64,000 nt of DNA, taken from NCBI RefSeq assembly GCF_001425085.1, contig NZ_LMDN01000002.1:335796-399795 (forward strand), given 5' to 3'. This DNA is from Leifsonia sp. Root4 (lineage in GTDB: Bacteria; Actinomycetota; Actinomycetes; Actinomycetales; Microbacteriaceae). Of this stretch, positions 1-9,147 are shown in pieces. The translations under genes were made by a program, and so were the position numbers. The first letter of the stretch is position 1. Each line of letters begins with the position of its first letter. The notes below the pieces were generated by a model. The model ran no database searches and was not told where the DNA came from. It worked only from the letters and a program-made list of their open reading frames with translations.

Positions 1-1
1 C

Positions 2-415
2 CTGCACGAGCGCGACCTCCCGAGGGCCGCGGAGCTGCTCGACGCCGAGACCTTCCGCCGCGTTCGCCACGTCGTCACCGAGAACCAGCGGGTACTGGAC
101 ACCGTGCGCACCCTGCGCGAGCACGGCCCGCGCGCCATCGGCGCCCTGCTGGATGCCTCACACGTGTCGATGCGCGACGACTTCGAGATCAGCTGCGCCG
201 AGCTCGACCTCGCCGTCGAGACGGCCAAGGCCGCCGGCGCCATCGGTGCACGCATGACCGGCGGCGGCTTCGGCGGTGCCGCGATCGCGCTGGTTCCGCA
301 CGAGCTGGTCGCACCGATCTCGGCCGCCGTCGAGCAGGCGTTCGCGGATGCCGGCTACGCCGCGCCGACGCTCTTCACCGTGCGTGCGGCGGCAGGCGCC
401 ACCCGCGAGCTGTAG
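2..415 (+). CDS. galK: Galactokinase, C-terminal part (5' end outside window)
   Basis: Galactokinase phosphorylates alpha-D-galactose at C1 with ATP, the entry step of the Leloir pathway, in the cytosol. The reading frame is already open at base 2, so about 138 C-terminal residues are visible of a family usually near 390. The diagnostic GHMP-kinase motif 3, MTGGGFGG, lies about 52 residues before the end, and the segment LLDASHVSMRDDFEIS is typical of galactokinase. A strong terminator follows at 586-632. The rest of the gal genes would lie upstream, outside the window. Another GHMP sugar kinase is possible but less likely. Confidence 0.88.
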   Translation: MHERDLPRAAELLDAETFRRVRHVVTENQRVLDTVRTLREHGPRAIGALLDASHVSMRDDFEISCAELDLAVETAKAAGAIGARMTGGGFGGAAIALVPHELVAPISAAVEQAFADAGYAAPTLFTVRAAAGATREL

Positions 416-531
416 CCGCGGCTCCGCTCAGGGCTTCGCGCGCACTTCCACGCTGGCTCGAGGGAGCAGCCGAGGAACGAGGCCGCACCCGAAGCCGAGT
501 GCCCGCACGGACTCCAGCCTGTGCGCCTCGG

Positions 532-570
532 TTTCGATACGGCCGTGGACGGCCTACTCAACCAGCGGGG
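532..570. repeat. Single copy of a TTTCGA...CTCAACCA intergenic repeat
   Basis: The stretch begins TTTCGATACGGCC and ends with CTCAACCAGCGGGG, with a short GGCC/GGCC dyad inside. The last 14 bases are identical to the fifth unit of the tandem array at 9105-9118, so both belong to one dispersed family. It lies in the gap between galK and the terminator and has no coding potential. Confidence 0.6.
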
Positions 571-585
571 CACTGCGCAGAAATG

Positions 586-632
586 ACGCCGGTGCGTGAC
601 TCAGGAGGCGAGTCACGCACCGGCGTGTTTTT
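586..632 (+). terminator. Rho-independent terminator after galK
   Basis: A perfect 16-bp stem (586-601 with 611-626) has a 9-base loop and is followed by GTTTTT. It would end transcription from galK and also separates it from the convergent pckG. Confidence 0.88.
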
Positions 633-702
633 CACAGACGCACGCGAGCAGTAGGAGTACAAAGCCATCCCCCGCCTGCGCTGTGAAGCTGTGGGGCCTG
701 GT

Positions 703-2553
703 CTAATCCTTCAGGTGGTAGCGGAGGCTCGCCAGCTCGGCGAGCAGCGCGGCGGGCACCCGGCCATTGAACTGGTCGAAGTACTCCTCGGTGAGGTCGC
801 ACTCCGCACGCCACGAGGCCTTGTCGACTGCGAACAGCTGCTGGGTGGCACCCGGGGCCAGCTCGAGGCCGTCGAGGTTGAGTTCACCCTCGGCCGGAAC
901 GACGCCCACCGCGGTGTTCTCACCCGCGACGGTGCCCTCGATGCGAGCGACGATCCACTCGAGCACGCGCGCGTTCTCGCCGAAGCCCGGCCAGAGGAAG
1001 CTGCCGTCTGCGCCCTTGCGGAACCAGTTGACCTGGAAGATCTGCGGCGCCTTGGTGCCGAGCGTGCGCCCCATCTTCACCCAGTGCGCCCAGTAGTCGG
1101 CCATGTTGTAGCCGCAGAACGGGAGCATCGCGAACGGGTCGCGGCGCAGCTCGCCGACGGTGCCCTCAGCGGCGGCCGTCTTCTCGGAGCTGATCGTCGC
1201 ACCCATGAAGACGCCGTGCTTCCAGCTGCGGGCCTGGGCGACGAGCGGCACGTTCGTTGCACGCCGGCCGCCGAAGAGGATCGCATCGATCGGCACGCCG
1301 TCGGTGCTCTCCCAGTCGTCGGCGATCGACGGGCACTGCGCGGCGGAGACCGTGAAGCGCGAGTTCGGGTGCGCGGCCGGGCGACCGGAATCCGGCGTCC
1401 AGTCCTTGCCCTGCCAGTCGATCAGGTGTGCGGGCGGGGTGTCGGTCAGACCCTCCCACCAGACATCGCCGTCGTCGCGGAGCGCGACGTTGGTGAAGAT
1501 GGTGTTGCCCCACAGAGTGTCGACGGCGGTCTGGTTCGTGCTCTTTCCCGTGCCGGGGGCGACACCGAAGAAGCCGGCCTCCGGGTTGATCGCCCAGAGC
1601 CGCCCGTCGCTGCCCGGGCGCAGCCAGGCGATGTCGTCACCGATGGTCTCGACCTTCCAGCCGGGGATCGTCGGGCGCAGCATGGCCAGGTTCGTCTTGC
1701 CACAGGCCGAGGGGAAGGCGGCAGCCACGTGGTAGCTCTTGCCCTCCGGCGAGGTGATCTTGATCAGCAGCATGTGCTCGGCGAGCCAGCCCTCGTCCCG
1801 CGCCATCACCGAGGCGATGCGCAGCGCGAAGCACTTCTTGGCCAGCAGGGCGTTTCCGCCGTAGCCGGAGCCGTACGACCACACCTCGCGGCTGTCGGGG
1901 AACTGCACGATGTACTTGGTGTCGTTGCACGGCCAGTCGAGGTCATCGCGCGGGAAGCCATCGGCATCCACCAGCTCGTAACCGACCGAGTGCACCGTGC
2001 GCACCCAGGCGTCGCCGTCTTCGATCATGCGGTAGACGCGGTCGCCCATGCGGGTCATGATGCCCATGTTCAACACGACGTACGGTGAGTCGGTGATCTC
2101 GACGCCGAGCTGCGAGATGGGGCCGCCGAGCGGGCCCATCGAGAACGGCACGACGTACATCGTGCGGCCGCGCATGCTGCCGGTGAAGACCTCGCGCAGC
2201 TCCGCGCGCATCTGCTTGGGGTCGCGCCAGTTGTTGGTCGGCCCCGCATCCTCTTCGTAGGTCGAGCAGATGAAGGTGCGGTCCTCGACGCGGGCGACGT
2301 CCTTCGGGTCGGTGCGCGCAAGGTAGCTGTTGGGGCGCCATTCCGGGTTCAGCCGGATGAGCTTGCCCTCGGTGACGAGCAGTTTGGTGAGGTGGTCTGC
2401 CTCGGCGATCGAGCCGTCGCACCAGACGATGTCGGCCGGCTGCGTGATCGCGGCAATCTCCTTGACCCAGGCGCGCAGCGCGGGGTCGGTCGTTCCCTGG
2501 TTGGCCGGGCGTGCCGAGGAGCCCGTTCCCACTGAGACCTCTGAGATTGTCAT
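703..2553 (-). CDS. pckG: Phosphoenolpyruvate carboxykinase (GTP)
   Basis: It catalyses oxaloacetate + GTP to PEP + CO2 + GDP, the committed step of gluconeogenesis from organic acids, in the cytosol. The 616-residue length fits the GTP-dependent family. The P-loop ACGKTN is at residues 283-288 and the metal-binding GDDIAW at about 305-310. Substrate-site signatures such as [11 protein letters not shown] are near 227-237. The start at 2553 (MTISEV) is chosen because AAGAG lies a few bases upstream; a start 24 bases further out lacks a ribosome site. The gene is divergent from an ScfR/RamB-type regulator, which suggests carbon-source control. It would serve growth on the aromatic compounds degraded by later genes in the window. 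Confidence 0.96.
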   Translation of the reverse strand: MTISEVSVGTGSSARPANQGTTDPALRAWVKEIAAITQPADIVWCDGSIAEADHLTKLLVTEGKLIRLNPEWRPNSYLARTDPKDVARVEDRTFICSTYEEDAGPTNNWRDPKQMRAELREVFTGSMRGRTMYVVPFSMGPLGGPISQLGVEITDSPYVVLNMGIMTRMGDRVYRMIEDGDAWVRTVHSVGYELVDADGFPRDDLDWPCNDTKYIVQFPDSREVWSYGSGYGGNALLAKKCFALRIASVMARDEGWLAEHMLLIKITSPEGKSYHVAAAFPSACGKTNLAMLRPTIPGWKVETIGDDIAWLRPGSDGRLWAINPEAGFFGVAPGTGKSTNQTAVDTLWGNTIFTNVALRDDGDVWWEGLTDTPPAHLIDWQGKDWTPDSGRPAAHPNSRFTVSAAQCPSIADDWESTDGVPIDAILFGGRRATNVPLVAQARSWKHGVFMGATISSEKTAAAEGTVGELRRDPFAMLPFCGYNMADYWAHWVKMGRTLGTKAPQIFQVNWFRKGADGSFLWPGFGENARVLEWIVARIEGTVAGENTAVGVVPAEGELNLDGLELAPGATQQLFAVDKASWRAECDLTEEYFDQFNGRVPAALLAELASLRYHLKD

Positions 2554-2688
2554 GTCTCTTGCCTTTCCGCTCTTCATCGTGCAGTTCGTGTGTACGGCGG
2601 CGATTCGCCCAGAATCCGGATGCCGATGGCGACCGTTCTGCGTGAATCCCGACCTTCCATTCCAGAATGCGCCTGTTTTCGGCCCATA

Positions 2689-2736
2689 ACCACGAAAAGT
2701 GGTCTTAAGAATCCCGATTCTTTCCGTATTCTTAAG
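2689..2736. promoter_or_regulatory. Divergent pckG / regulator control region with nested dyads
   Basis: There are three AAGAAT/ATTCTT half-sites at 2707-2712, 2717-2722 and 2728-2733. The outer two form a perfect 9-bp inverted repeat, CTTAAGAAT / ATTCTTAAG (2704-2712 and 2728-2736). A second dyad, ACCAC-N5-GTGGT, lies at 2689-2703. The hexamer TATTCT at 2727-2732 sits exactly at -12 to -7 of the regulator ATG. The last half-site therefore overlaps its -10 element, as expected for autoregulation. Confidence 0.6.
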
Positions 2737-2738
2737 GC

Positions 2739-4199
2739 ATGAAGCAACGCAGCTCCGATCTTGAAACGCTCGGCCACCGCATCCGGCACTTCCGCGGCCA
2801 GCGTGGCCTCACCCTGGACCAGCTCGGCGAGCGACTCGGACTGGCCGGAAGCCAGCTCTCGCTGATCGAGAACGGCAAGCGTGAGGCCCGCGTCGGCACG
2901 CTGCAGGCGATCGCCGGTGCGCTCGACATCGAGCTCGGCGCCCTGCTCTCCGGCGAGGCCCCCAACGAGCGGGCCGCGCTGGAGATCGAGCTCGGCCGGG
3001 CGCAGAAGAGCCCGCTCTACGCTGCGCTCGGGCTGCCCCAGGTGAAGCCGACGCGGGGCATGAACACCGAGGCGTTGGCGGCGATGGTCGGACTCCACCG
3101 GGAACTCGCCCGCCGGGCATCCGAGGCCATCGCCACCCCGGAGGAGGCGCGCCGGGCCAACACGGAGCTGCGCGAGCGCATGCGGGAACGCGACAACTAC
3201 ATGCCCGAGATCGAGGCGTTGGCCGAGGAACGGGTACGTGCATCCGGTCACACCTCCGGAGCCCTGACACACCGCGAGGTGAGCGTGATGGCTGAGCAGC
3301 TCGGCTTCACGCTGATCTACGTGAACGACCTGCCGAGCTCGACCCGTTCGCTCACCGACCTCGCCAACGGCCGCATCTACCTGCCGCCGGCCTCGATCCC
3401 CGGCGGTCATGGCCTGCGCTCGATGGCACTGCAGGCGATGGCGCACCGGCTGCTCGGCCACCAGCGTCCGGCCAGCTACGCCGAATTCCTCTGGCAGCGG
3501 CTCGAGATCAACTACTACGCGGCATGCTGCCTGATGCCGCGCGAGGTGTCCGTGGCGTTCCTGCAGACGGCCAAGAAGGAGAAGCGGCTCGCGATCGAGG
3601 ACTTCCGCGACGCATTCGGCGTCACGCACGAGGCCGCGGCGCTCCGCTTCACAAACCTCGCAACGGTCCACCTCGACATGAAGCTGCACTTCCTGCGCGT
3701 GAGCGGCGACGGCGCGCTGCAGAAGGGCTACGAGAACGACGACCTGCCACTGCCGACCGATGTGACCGGGTCGATCGAGGGGCAGTTCGTGTGCAAGCAG
3801 TGGAGCGCGCGCAACGCCTTCACCCACACCAACCGCACGACCGAGTTCTACCAGTACACCGACACACCAGCCGGCACCTTCTGGTGCGCGACGCAGACAG
3901 GGAGTTCACAATCGGGCACCGGGCGCTCCGGCGAGTTCTCGATCAGCGTCGGCGTGCCGTTCGCCGAGGCGAAGTGGTTCCGCGGCCGCGAGACGTCGAA
4001 CCGGGTCGAGTCGCGCTGCCCAGATGAGTCGTGCTGCCGGCGCCCACCGGCCGAGCTCGCCGCCCGCTGGAGCGGTCAGGCCTGGCCGAGCGCGCGCCTG
4101 CACGCCCACGTGCTCTCGCCGCTGCCCTCCGGCACCTTCCCCGGTGTCGATGACGCCGAGGTGTTCGAATTCCTGGAGAGCCACCAACGCGAAGCGTGA
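2739..4199 (+). CDS. ScfR/RamB-type XRE regulator with IrrE-like and C-terminal ScfR domains
   Basis: This cytosolic transcription factor resembles RamB and PrpR of actinobacteria, which control acetate, propionate and glyoxylate metabolism. The helix-turn-helix spans about residues 9-65 ([10 protein letters not shown]...LSLIENGKR). An IrrE/M78-like region follows near 170-290, in which the HExxH signature is degenerate (MAHRLLGH). A cysteine-rich C-terminal part includes [10 protein letters not shown]. Family members such as PrpR bind a 4Fe-4S cluster through cysteines; that is family knowledge and not shown here. The 486-residue length fits. The ATG has a -10-like TATTCT ending six bases upstream, so the mRNA is probably leaderless. 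Its divergence from pckG makes pckG a likely target. Confidence 0.85.
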   Translation: MKQRSSDLETLGHRIRHFRGQRGLTLDQLGERLGLAGSQLSLIENGKREARVGTLQAIAGALDIELGALLSGEAPNERAALEIELGRAQKSPLYAALGLPQVKPTRGMNTEALAAMVGLHRELARRASEAIATPEEARRANTELRERMRERDNYMPEIEALAEERVRASGHTSGALTHREVSVMAEQLGFTLIYVNDLPSSTRSLTDLANGRIYLPPASIPGGHGLRSMALQAMAHRLLGHQRPASYAEFLWQRLEINYYAACCLMPREVSVAFLQTAKKEKRLAIEDFRDAFGVTHEAAALRFTNLATVHLDMKLHFLRVSGDGALQKGYENDDLPLPTDVTGSIEGQFVCKQWSARNAFTHTNRTTEFYQYTDTPAGTFWCATQTGSSQSGTGRSGEFSISVGVPFAEAKWFRGRETSNRVESRCPDESCCRRPPAELAARWSGQAWPSARLHAHVLSPLPSGTFPGVDDAEVFEFLESHQREA

Positions 4200-4244
4200 C
4201 GCCCGGCGGCGCCACGACGTCCGCTCGAGCATGTGCCTCTTGTA

Positions 4245-4265
4245 ATAGTGTGTGACTCACACTAT
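4245..4265. promoter_or_regulatory. PadR operator overlapping its own promoter
   Basis: A perfect dyad, ATAGTGTG-N5-CACACTAT, ends 10 bases before the padR start codon. A -10-like TATGGT at 4263-4268 overlaps its right arm. This arrangement fits autorepression by the PadR protein encoded next. Confidence 0.65.
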
Positions 4266-4275
4266 GGTGTGAAAC

Positions 4276-4626
4276 ATGAGCATGGATGAGACAACGCAGC
4301 TACACGTGCAGGAGTTGCGCCGCGGCACCGTCGTGTTGGCCTGCCTGGTGCGCCTGACCACGCCGGAGTATGGCTATGCCCTGCTCGAGACGCTCAGCGA
4401 GCTCGGCTTCTCCGTTGACGCCGGCACGCTCTATCCGCTGCTCAGGCGGCTCGAGAAGCAGGGCCTCCTCAGCAGCGCATGGAACACCGATGAGGCCCGG
4501 CCCCGCAAGTTCTACACCACGAGCGCGCTCGGCCACGAGCTCGCCGCCACACTGACCACGGAGTGGCACGCGATCGACGAGTCACTGCGCGCGCTGAAGA
4601 CGCGTGCACCCAGGGAAGGAAATTGA
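4276..4626 (+). CDS. PadR family transcriptional regulator
   Basis: This 116-residue winged-helix repressor has the PadR core: the recognition region is near residues 30-75 with YALLETLSE, GTLYPLLRRLEKQGLL and the wing RPRKFYTTS. PadR proteins usually repress their own operon and release on binding a small ligand. The stop codon is two bases before the start of the next gene, a membrane protein with an N-terminal helical prefix domain. Such PadR plus membrane-protein pairs are common in Gram-positive bacteria. The operator-like dyad just upstream supports autoregulation. The ligand is unknown. Confidence 0.88.
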   Translation: MSMDETTQLHVQELRRGTVVLACLVRLTTPEYGYALLETLSELGFSVDAGTLYPLLRRLEKQGLLSSAWNTDEARPRKFYTTSALGHELAATLTTEWHAIDESLRALKTRAPREGN

Positions 4627-4628
4627 CC

Positions 4629-5627
4629 ATGAGCACCCTCACCGACCGGTACGTCTGGGCGGCCGTGCGCAGCATCCCCGAGAAGCAACGCGGGGAGCTC
4701 GAGCCGGAACTGCGCGGCCTCATCGCCGACACCGCAGACGCCCAGCGCGAGAAGGGCGTCGCGGACCCCGACATCGAGCGTGCGACGCTGCTCGAGCTCG
4801 GCGACCCGGAGCGCCTGGCCGCCGGCTACACCGAGCGCACCCTGCAGCTGATCGGCCCGCGTTATTACCTCGACTGGCTACGCCTGCTCAAGCTGCTCCT
4901 CGCCATCGTCGTGCCGATCGCCGCGCTCGGGGCCGCGCTCGGCCGCCTCATCGCCGGTGGCGACGTCGGCGACGTGATCGCCGCACTGTTCGTCACCGCC
5001 ATCGGCGTCGGCGTGCACCTCTGCTTCTGGGTGACGCTCGTGTTCGCGCTGGTCGAGCGCGACTACTCCCAGCGCAGCAAGACCGGACGAGACAGCCCGC
5101 TTCTCGCATGGACGCCGGACACACTGCCCCAACTCCCCGCACCCGCCGCCCGCCGCCAGTCTCTCGCCGAACTGATCGTGAGCCTCGTCTTCCTCGCCGT
5201 GTTCGCCGGCTGGTTCTTCTGGCAGCAGTTCAACTCCTTCCTCACGGATGCCGACGGCACCCCGATCCCCGTGCTCGAGCCCGCGCTCTGGAACGGCTGG
5301 ATGTACTGGTTCCTCGGCCTCATCGCACTCGAGATGGTGTTCGCGGTGATGGTGTACCAGCGTGGACGGATGACGCTGGGCCTCGCCAGCATCAAACTGC
5401 TGCTCAACGTCGCCTTCACCGTGCCGGCGGTCTGGCTGCTGCTGACCGAGCAACTGATCAACCCCGCGTTCCTCGACGCGATTCCCGGGACGGGCGCCGA
5501 CTTCGAGGTGGCGATGACGTACACCGTCCCGGTGATCGCATTCATCGTGATCGGCGTGGCCGTGTGGGACGTCGTCGACGGCTTCATCAAGGCCTGGCGC
5601 TCCCGGCACGTCACCGACGCGGCGTGA
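4629..5627 (+). CDS. PadR-associated multipass membrane protein
   Basis: The 332-residue protein starts at the ATG preceded by GGAAGGAA, two bases after padR. Residues 1-75 form a charged helical prefix (PEKQRGELEPELRGLI, DIERATLLELGDPERLAAGYT) of the kind found in proteins paired with PadR regulators. About six hydrophobic segments follow, around 88-108, 115-140, 180-200, 220-245, 255-280 and 290-318. No enzymatic motif is visible. A role in envelope stress sensing or transport control is possible by analogy with PadR partners, but the function is unknown. Confidence 0.75.
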   Translation: MSTLTDRYVWAAVRSIPEKQRGELEPELRGLIADTADAQREKGVADPDIERATLLELGDPERLAAGYTERTLQLIGPRYYLDWLRLLKLLLAIVVPIAALGAALGRLIAGGDVGDVIAALFVTAIGVGVHLCFWVTLVFALVERDYSQRSKTGRDSPLLAWTPDTLPQLPAPAARRQSLAELIVSLVFLAVFAGWFFWQQFNSFLTDADGTPIPVLEPALWNGWMYWFLGLIALEMVFAVMVYQRGRMTLGLASIKLLLNVAFTVPAVWLLLTEQLINPAFLDAIPGTGADFEVAMTYTVPVIAFIVIGVAVWDVVDGFIKAWRSRHVTDAA

Positions 5628-5669
5628 GGCTGGGGAATAGCAGCCGGCATCCGCCGCGTTGCACCAGTC

Positions 5670-6110
5670 ATGCCATTACAGGGACAGTATGCGCCGAGCA
5701 CCTCGGAGTGGGCGCGCAAGCAGGCCGAGCAGTTCGAAGAGTCGGGCGGGAGTGAGGCTGCGCTCCTGCGCAACAAGCCCATCATCGTGCTGACGACCAA
5801 GGGCGCCAAGAGCGGCGCGCTGCGCAAGACCGCGCTGATGCGGGTGGAGCACGACGGCCGCTACGCCGTGGTCGCGTCCAAGGGCGGGGCGCCGGACAAC
5901 CCGGCGTGGTACTTCAACATCGTCGCCGAACCGCTGGTTGAGCTGCAGGACGGCGATGCGAAGCGCGATTACCGAGCGCGCGAGGCCGAGGGTGTCGAGC
6001 GTGAGGAGTGGTGGGCACGCGCCGTTGAGGCGTGGCCGGACTACGCGAACTACCAGCTCAAGACCGAGCGGATCATTCCCCTCTTCGTGCTGGAACCGGT
6101 GCAGGGCTAG
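5670..6110 (+). CDS. Deazaflavin (F420)-dependent nitroreductase family protein
   Basis: This small cytosolic split-barrel protein of 146 residues belongs to the Ddn-like family, whose members reduce substrates with F420H2. The family signature is seen in [21 protein letters not shown] and the following [18 protein letters not shown], which form the deazaflavin-binding region. PEP-rich or membrane-targeting tails are absent. No strong ribosome site precedes the ATG. The gene follows the PadR operon by 42 bases and may be read with it. The natural substrate is unknown; quinones are typical for the family. Confidence 0.86.
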   Translation: MPLQGQYAPSTSEWARKQAEQFEESGGSEAALLRNKPIIVLTTKGAKSGALRKTALMRVEHDGRYAVVASKGGAPDNPAWYFNIVAEPLVELQDGDAKRDYRAREAEGVEREEWWARAVEAWPDYANYQLKTERIIPLFVLEPVQG

Positions 6111-6120
6111 GCCAGCATCA

Positions 6121-6147
6121 CCGCTGGCGCCCGCGCGGCGCCAGCGG
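6121..6147 (+). promoter_or_regulatory. GC-rich hairpin touching the next ribosome site
   Basis: A perfect 11-bp stem, CCGCTGGCGCC with GGCGCCAGCGG, closes a 5-base loop. It lies 10 bases after the reductase stop. The right arm runs into the GCGGAAG that precedes the AlkD-like start, and no T-run follows. It could attenuate transcription or hide the ribosome site. Confidence 0.4.
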
Positions 6148-6160
6148 AAGAATGCATGGC

Positions 6161-6901
6161 ATGGGTGATGGGCGCGAGGACGTGCCGCCGCTGACCGCGT
6201 CGGCCTTCGTCGCCGCGCTCTGGCACGAGCAATCGGATGCGGAACTCGCAAAGTACGCGAGGTACTTCCCCGTCGATGTCGACGGACGCGTGGACGGCGA
6301 CCGCTTCATCGGGGTGCGCATGGGTACCGTGTTCTCGCTCGCCGGCGAGTTCGCCGCGCTCCCCCTCGACCAGATCGAGGCACTGCTCGACGACGACATC
6401 CACGAGGCGAGGGCCGGTGCGCTCCGCATCATGGCGAACCGGGCCAAGGCGAAGTCGGCCGACGAGTCGACGCGCCGACAGCTCTACGAGCTCTACCTGC
6501 GTCGCCACGACCGCATCAACAACTGGGATCTCGTCGACCTCGGGGCCTGGGATGTCGTCGGCGGGTGGCTCCGCGATCACCCGCGCGACGTGCTCTATCG
6601 CCTCGCCGAGTCGCAATCGCTCTGGGAGCGCCGGACGGCGATGCTTGCGACGCTGGCCTTCGTGCGCCGCGGAGAGCTCGACGATGCCTACGCGATCGCG
6701 GAGCGGTTGCTCGGCGATCCGGAGGATCTGGTGCGCAAGCCGATCGGCGCTGTACTGCGCGCGGCGGGCGATCACGACGAACCTCGACTGCTCGCATTCC
6801 TCGGGCGCCACGGCCCGTCGATGGCGCGGGTGACGCTGCGGTTCGCGATCGAGCACGTCGACGAGGCAACGCGGAGGAGCATCCTCGCCGCCACGGCGTA
6901 G
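6161..6901 (+). CDS. AlkD-like DNA alkylation repair / HEAT-repeat protein
   Basis: Proteins of the AlkD family remove bulky or N3/N7-alkylated purines with a HEAT-repeat solenoid. This 246-residue protein shows the family hallmark NNWDLVDLGAWDVVGGWL near residues 120-135. Helical repeats continue to the end (ERRTAMLATLAFVRRGEL, DLVRKPIGAVLRAAG). The start at 6161 is preferred over 6152 because GGAAG is better spaced from it. The product is cytosolic. Some relatives lack glycosylase activity, so catalysis is inferred. Confidence 0.8.
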   Translation: MGDGREDVPPLTASAFVAALWHEQSDAELAKYARYFPVDVDGRVDGDRFIGVRMGTVFSLAGEFAALPLDQIEALLDDDIHEARAGALRIMANRAKAKSADESTRRQLYELYLRRHDRINNWDLVDLGAWDVVGGWLRDHPRDVLYRLAESQSLWERRTAMLATLAFVRRGELDDAYAIAERLLGDPEDLVRKPIGAVLRAAGDHDEPRLLAFLGRHGPSMARVTLRFAIEHVDEATRRSILAATA

Positions 6902-7000
6902 GCTCATCCGGCGAACGAATTCATTAATCGAACGCCGCGCACTAGAATAGTCCCGCGCATCGGAAAAGATGGGGTTCCGCGGGGGCGGATACGGTGCGAA

Positions 7001-7031
7001 GCGACGGTCGCGGTGGGGCCGCGGCCGTCGC
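7001..7031 (-). terminator. Hairpin downstream of the SDR gene
   Basis: A 13-bp GC-rich stem with one T-G wobble (7001-7013 with 7019-7031) and a 5-base loop lies nine bases beyond the SDR stop. No strong T-run is seen. It probably ends the thiolase-SDR operon. Confidence 0.45.
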
Positions 7032-7039
7032 CCCAGTCG

Positions 7040-7801
7040 TCAGCGCGGTTGCATCCGGATAGCCCCGTCCAGGCGGATCGTCTCACCGTTCAGCATCGGG
7101 TTCTCGACGATGTGGCACACGAGCGCCGCGTACTCACTCGGATCGCCGAGGCGCGATGGGTGCGGCACCTGGGCGCCGAGAGAGTCGCGCACCTCCTGCG
7201 GCAGAGCGCGCAGCATCGGGGTGTCGAAGGTGCCCGGTGCGATCGTCATCACTCGGATCAGGCTCTGCGCGAATTCGCGCGCCAACGGCAGGGTCATCGC
7301 GGCCACGGCACCCTTCGACGCGGCGTAGGCGGCCTGCCCGATCTGGCCGTCAAAAGCAGCGACCGACGCCGTGTTGACGATGACGCCTCGCTCCTCCCCC
7401 AGCGGCATCGTCGCCTGCATTGCGGCCCCGGCCAGACGGACGACGTTGAAGGTTCCGAGCAGGTTCACCCGGACGACGTGCTCGAACGCCTCGAGCGGCA
7501 GCGGACCCTCACGTCCGATGGTGCGTGCGCCGGGCGCGATGCCCGCGCAATTCACGACGATGCGGAGTGGGCCGAATGCGGATGCCGCGTCCACCGCTGC
7601 CTGCACATCGGCGGCACTCGTGACGTCTCCGGCGACGAAGCGCGCCCGCCCGCCGAGCGCCTGGACGATCTCCTCGCCGGGTGCACCGGGCAGATCGAGC
7701 AGCACGACGGCCGCGCCGGCATCGTGCAGGGCGGTGACGGTGGCGAGGCCGAGACCCGATGCGCCTCCCGTGACGAGTGCTGCGGAACTGTGAATCAGCA
7801 T
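7040..7801 (-). CDS. SDR oxidoreductase, 3-hydroxyacyl-CoA dehydrogenase type
   Basis: This 253-residue cytosolic short-chain dehydrogenase resembles the type 2 3-hydroxyacyl-CoA dehydrogenase (HSD10) group. The cofactor motif TGGASGLG is at residues 11-18, with an acidic residue after strand 2 (LLDLP) that favours [11 protein letters not shown] lies near 85-92 and the catalytic YAASK near 158-162, with its Ser about 13 residues earlier (VNTASV). The ATG is one base after the stop of the thiolase gene. The two enzymes would act in sequence: oxidation of 3-hydroxyacyl-CoA, then thiolysis. Substrate range is not evident. Confidence 0.88.
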   Translation of the reverse strand: MLIHSSAALVTGGASGLGLATVTALHDAGAAVVLLDLPGAPGEEIVQALGGRARFVAGDVTSAADVQAAVDAASAFGPLRIVVNCAGIAPGARTIGREGPLPLEAFEHVVRVNLLGTFNVVRLAGAAMQATMPLGEERGVIVNTASVAAFDGQIGQAAYAASKGAVAAMTLPLAREFAQSLIRVMTIAPGTFDTPMLRALPQEVRDSLGAQVPHPSRLGDPSEYAALVCHIVENPMLNGETIRLDGAIRMQPR

Positions 7802-7802
7802 G

Positions 7803-8999
7803 TCAGAGCCTTTCGATGATGGTCGCGTTGGCCATGCCGCCGCCCTCGCACATGGTCTGCAGGCCGTACCGCCCGCCGGAACTCTCGAGTTCGTTCAGCA
7901 GGGTGCCGAGCAGGCGGGTACCGGAGGATCCGAGTGCGTGCCCGAGTGCGATCGCGCCGCCGCGCGGGTTGAGCCTGGCCATGTCGGCACCGAGCTCGCG
8001 CTGCCAGACGAGCGGCACGCAGGCGAAGGCCTCGTTCACCTCGTAGGCGTCGATGTCGTCGATGCCGAGTCGTGCGCGGTCGAGGATGCGCCGCGTCGCC
8101 GGGATCACGCCGGTGAGCATGAGCAGTGGATCGCTTCCGGTGACCGCGAAACTGTGGAATCGGGCGCGGGGGGTGAGCCCGAGCGCCGCCGCCTTCTCCG
8201 CGCTCATGATGAGCGCGGCCGAAGCGCCGTCTGTCAACGGCGAGGAGTTGCCCGCCGTGATGCGCCAGTCGAGATCGGGGAAGCGCTCCGCGAGCTTCTC
8301 GCTGTGGAACGCGGGCTTCAGCCCGGCGAGCGAATCGAGGGTCGTGCCGGCGCGGATCGTCTCGTCGGCTGTGACGATCATGCCATCGGAGGCCGTCACC
8401 GCCACGATCTCGCGGGCAAAGTCGCCGCGCGCGGCGGCCGCCGCGGCGAGCGCGTGGGAGCGGGCGGCGAACGCGTCGAGCTCGTCGCGGCCGATGTCCC
8501 AACGCGCGTTGATGAGCTCGGCGGAGACGCCCTGGTTCACCAGCCCCTCCGGGTAGCGCTCATGCATGAGGGAACCGAACGGGTCCTGGCGCGCGTCGGC
8601 CGCACCGAGTGACGAGCCGAGCGGGACCCGACTCATCGACTCGACGCCGCAGGCAATGACGATGTCGTAGGCGCCGGCGATGACGCCCTGGGCCGCGAAG
8701 CTCGCGGCCTGCTGGCTGGAGCCGCACTGCCGGTCGACGGTGGCGCCGGGAACGGAGTCGGGAAAACCGGCGCTGAGCAGCGCGGTGCGCGTGATGTTGT
8801 TGGCCTGTTCGCCCACCTGGCTGACGCAACCGCCGATCACGTCGTCGACGAGGGCGGGGTCCAGATCGTTGCGGGCGAGCAGCTCACCGAGCACACCGGC
8901 CAGGAGGTCGGCCGGATGCACGCCGGAGAGCGCGCCACCCGCCTTCCCGCGGCCCGACGGCGTGCGGACAACGTCGATGATGACAGCATCGTTGCTCAT
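7803..8999 (-). CDS. Acetyl-CoA C-acyltransferase (thiolase)
   Basis: It cleaves 3-ketoacyl-CoA with CoA to acetyl-CoA and a shortened acyl-CoA in the cytosol. The nucleophile is Cys92 in [11 protein letters not shown]. The [17 protein letters not shown] motif supplies the active-site His, and the CEGGG motif near the C-terminus supplies the second Cys. The length of 398 residues is standard. It is the first gene of a two-gene operon with the SDR. TAGGCT lies at exactly -12 to -7 of the ATG, so the transcript is probably leaderless. Its -35 region would fall at the edge of the repeat element at 9023-9147. Confidence 0.93.
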   Translation of the reverse strand: MSNDAVIIDVVRTPSGRGKAGGALSGVHPADLLAGVLGELLARNDLDPALVDDVIGGCVSQVGEQANNITRTALLSAGFPDSVPGATVDRQCGSSQQAASFAAQGVIAGAYDIVIACGVESMSRVPLGSSLGAADARQDPFGSLMHERYPEGLVNQGVSAELINARWDIGRDELDAFAARSHALAAAAAARGDFAREIVAVTASDGMIVTADETIRAGTTLDSLAGLKPAFHSEKLAERFPDLDWRITAGNSSPLTDGASAALIMSAEKAAALGLTPRARFHSFAVTGSDPLLMLTGVIPATRRILDRARLGIDDIDAYEVNEAFACVPLVWQRELGADMARLNPRGGAIALGHALGSSGTRLLGTLLNELESSGGRYGLQTMCEGGGMANATIIERL

Positions 9000-9022
9000 G
9001 CACCCAGCCTATGCCCGCGGGG

Positions 9023-9147
9023 TTTCGACAAGCTCAACCAACGGGGTGGACTCAACCAACGGGGTGGGCTCAACCAACGGGGTGGGCTCAACCAACGGGG
9101 TGGGCTCAACCAGCGGGGTGCGGTACCGCTGATTGAGCCTGTCGAAA
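9023..9147. repeat. Palindromic element with five internal 18-bp tandem repeats
   Basis: Two 22-base arms, 9023-9044 (TTTCGACAAGCTCAACCA...) and 9126-9147, are inverted copies with three mismatches. Between and partly inside them lie five 18-bp units at 9033-9050, 9051-9068, 9069-9086, 9087-9104 and 9105-9122, of the form CTCAACCAACGGGGTGGG. The last unit is more diverged. The element abuts the rRNA methyltransferase stop and occupies the promoter region of the thiolase operon. A single related copy is at 532-570. Confidence 0.88.

Noticed and set aside
691-2088. Long plus-strand frame opposite pckG (465 codons)
   Set aside because: It is the antisense of a clear PEP carboxykinase, has no family features, and such shadows are expected in GC-rich DNA.
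2574-3827. 417-codon minus-strand frame opposite the ScfR-type regulator
   Set aside because: Antisense shadow. The plus-strand gene has clear HTH and IrrE-like domains.
9033-9122. Five direct repeats considered as a CRISPR array
   Set aside because: Units are contiguous 18-bp repeats without spacers and no cas genes are near.
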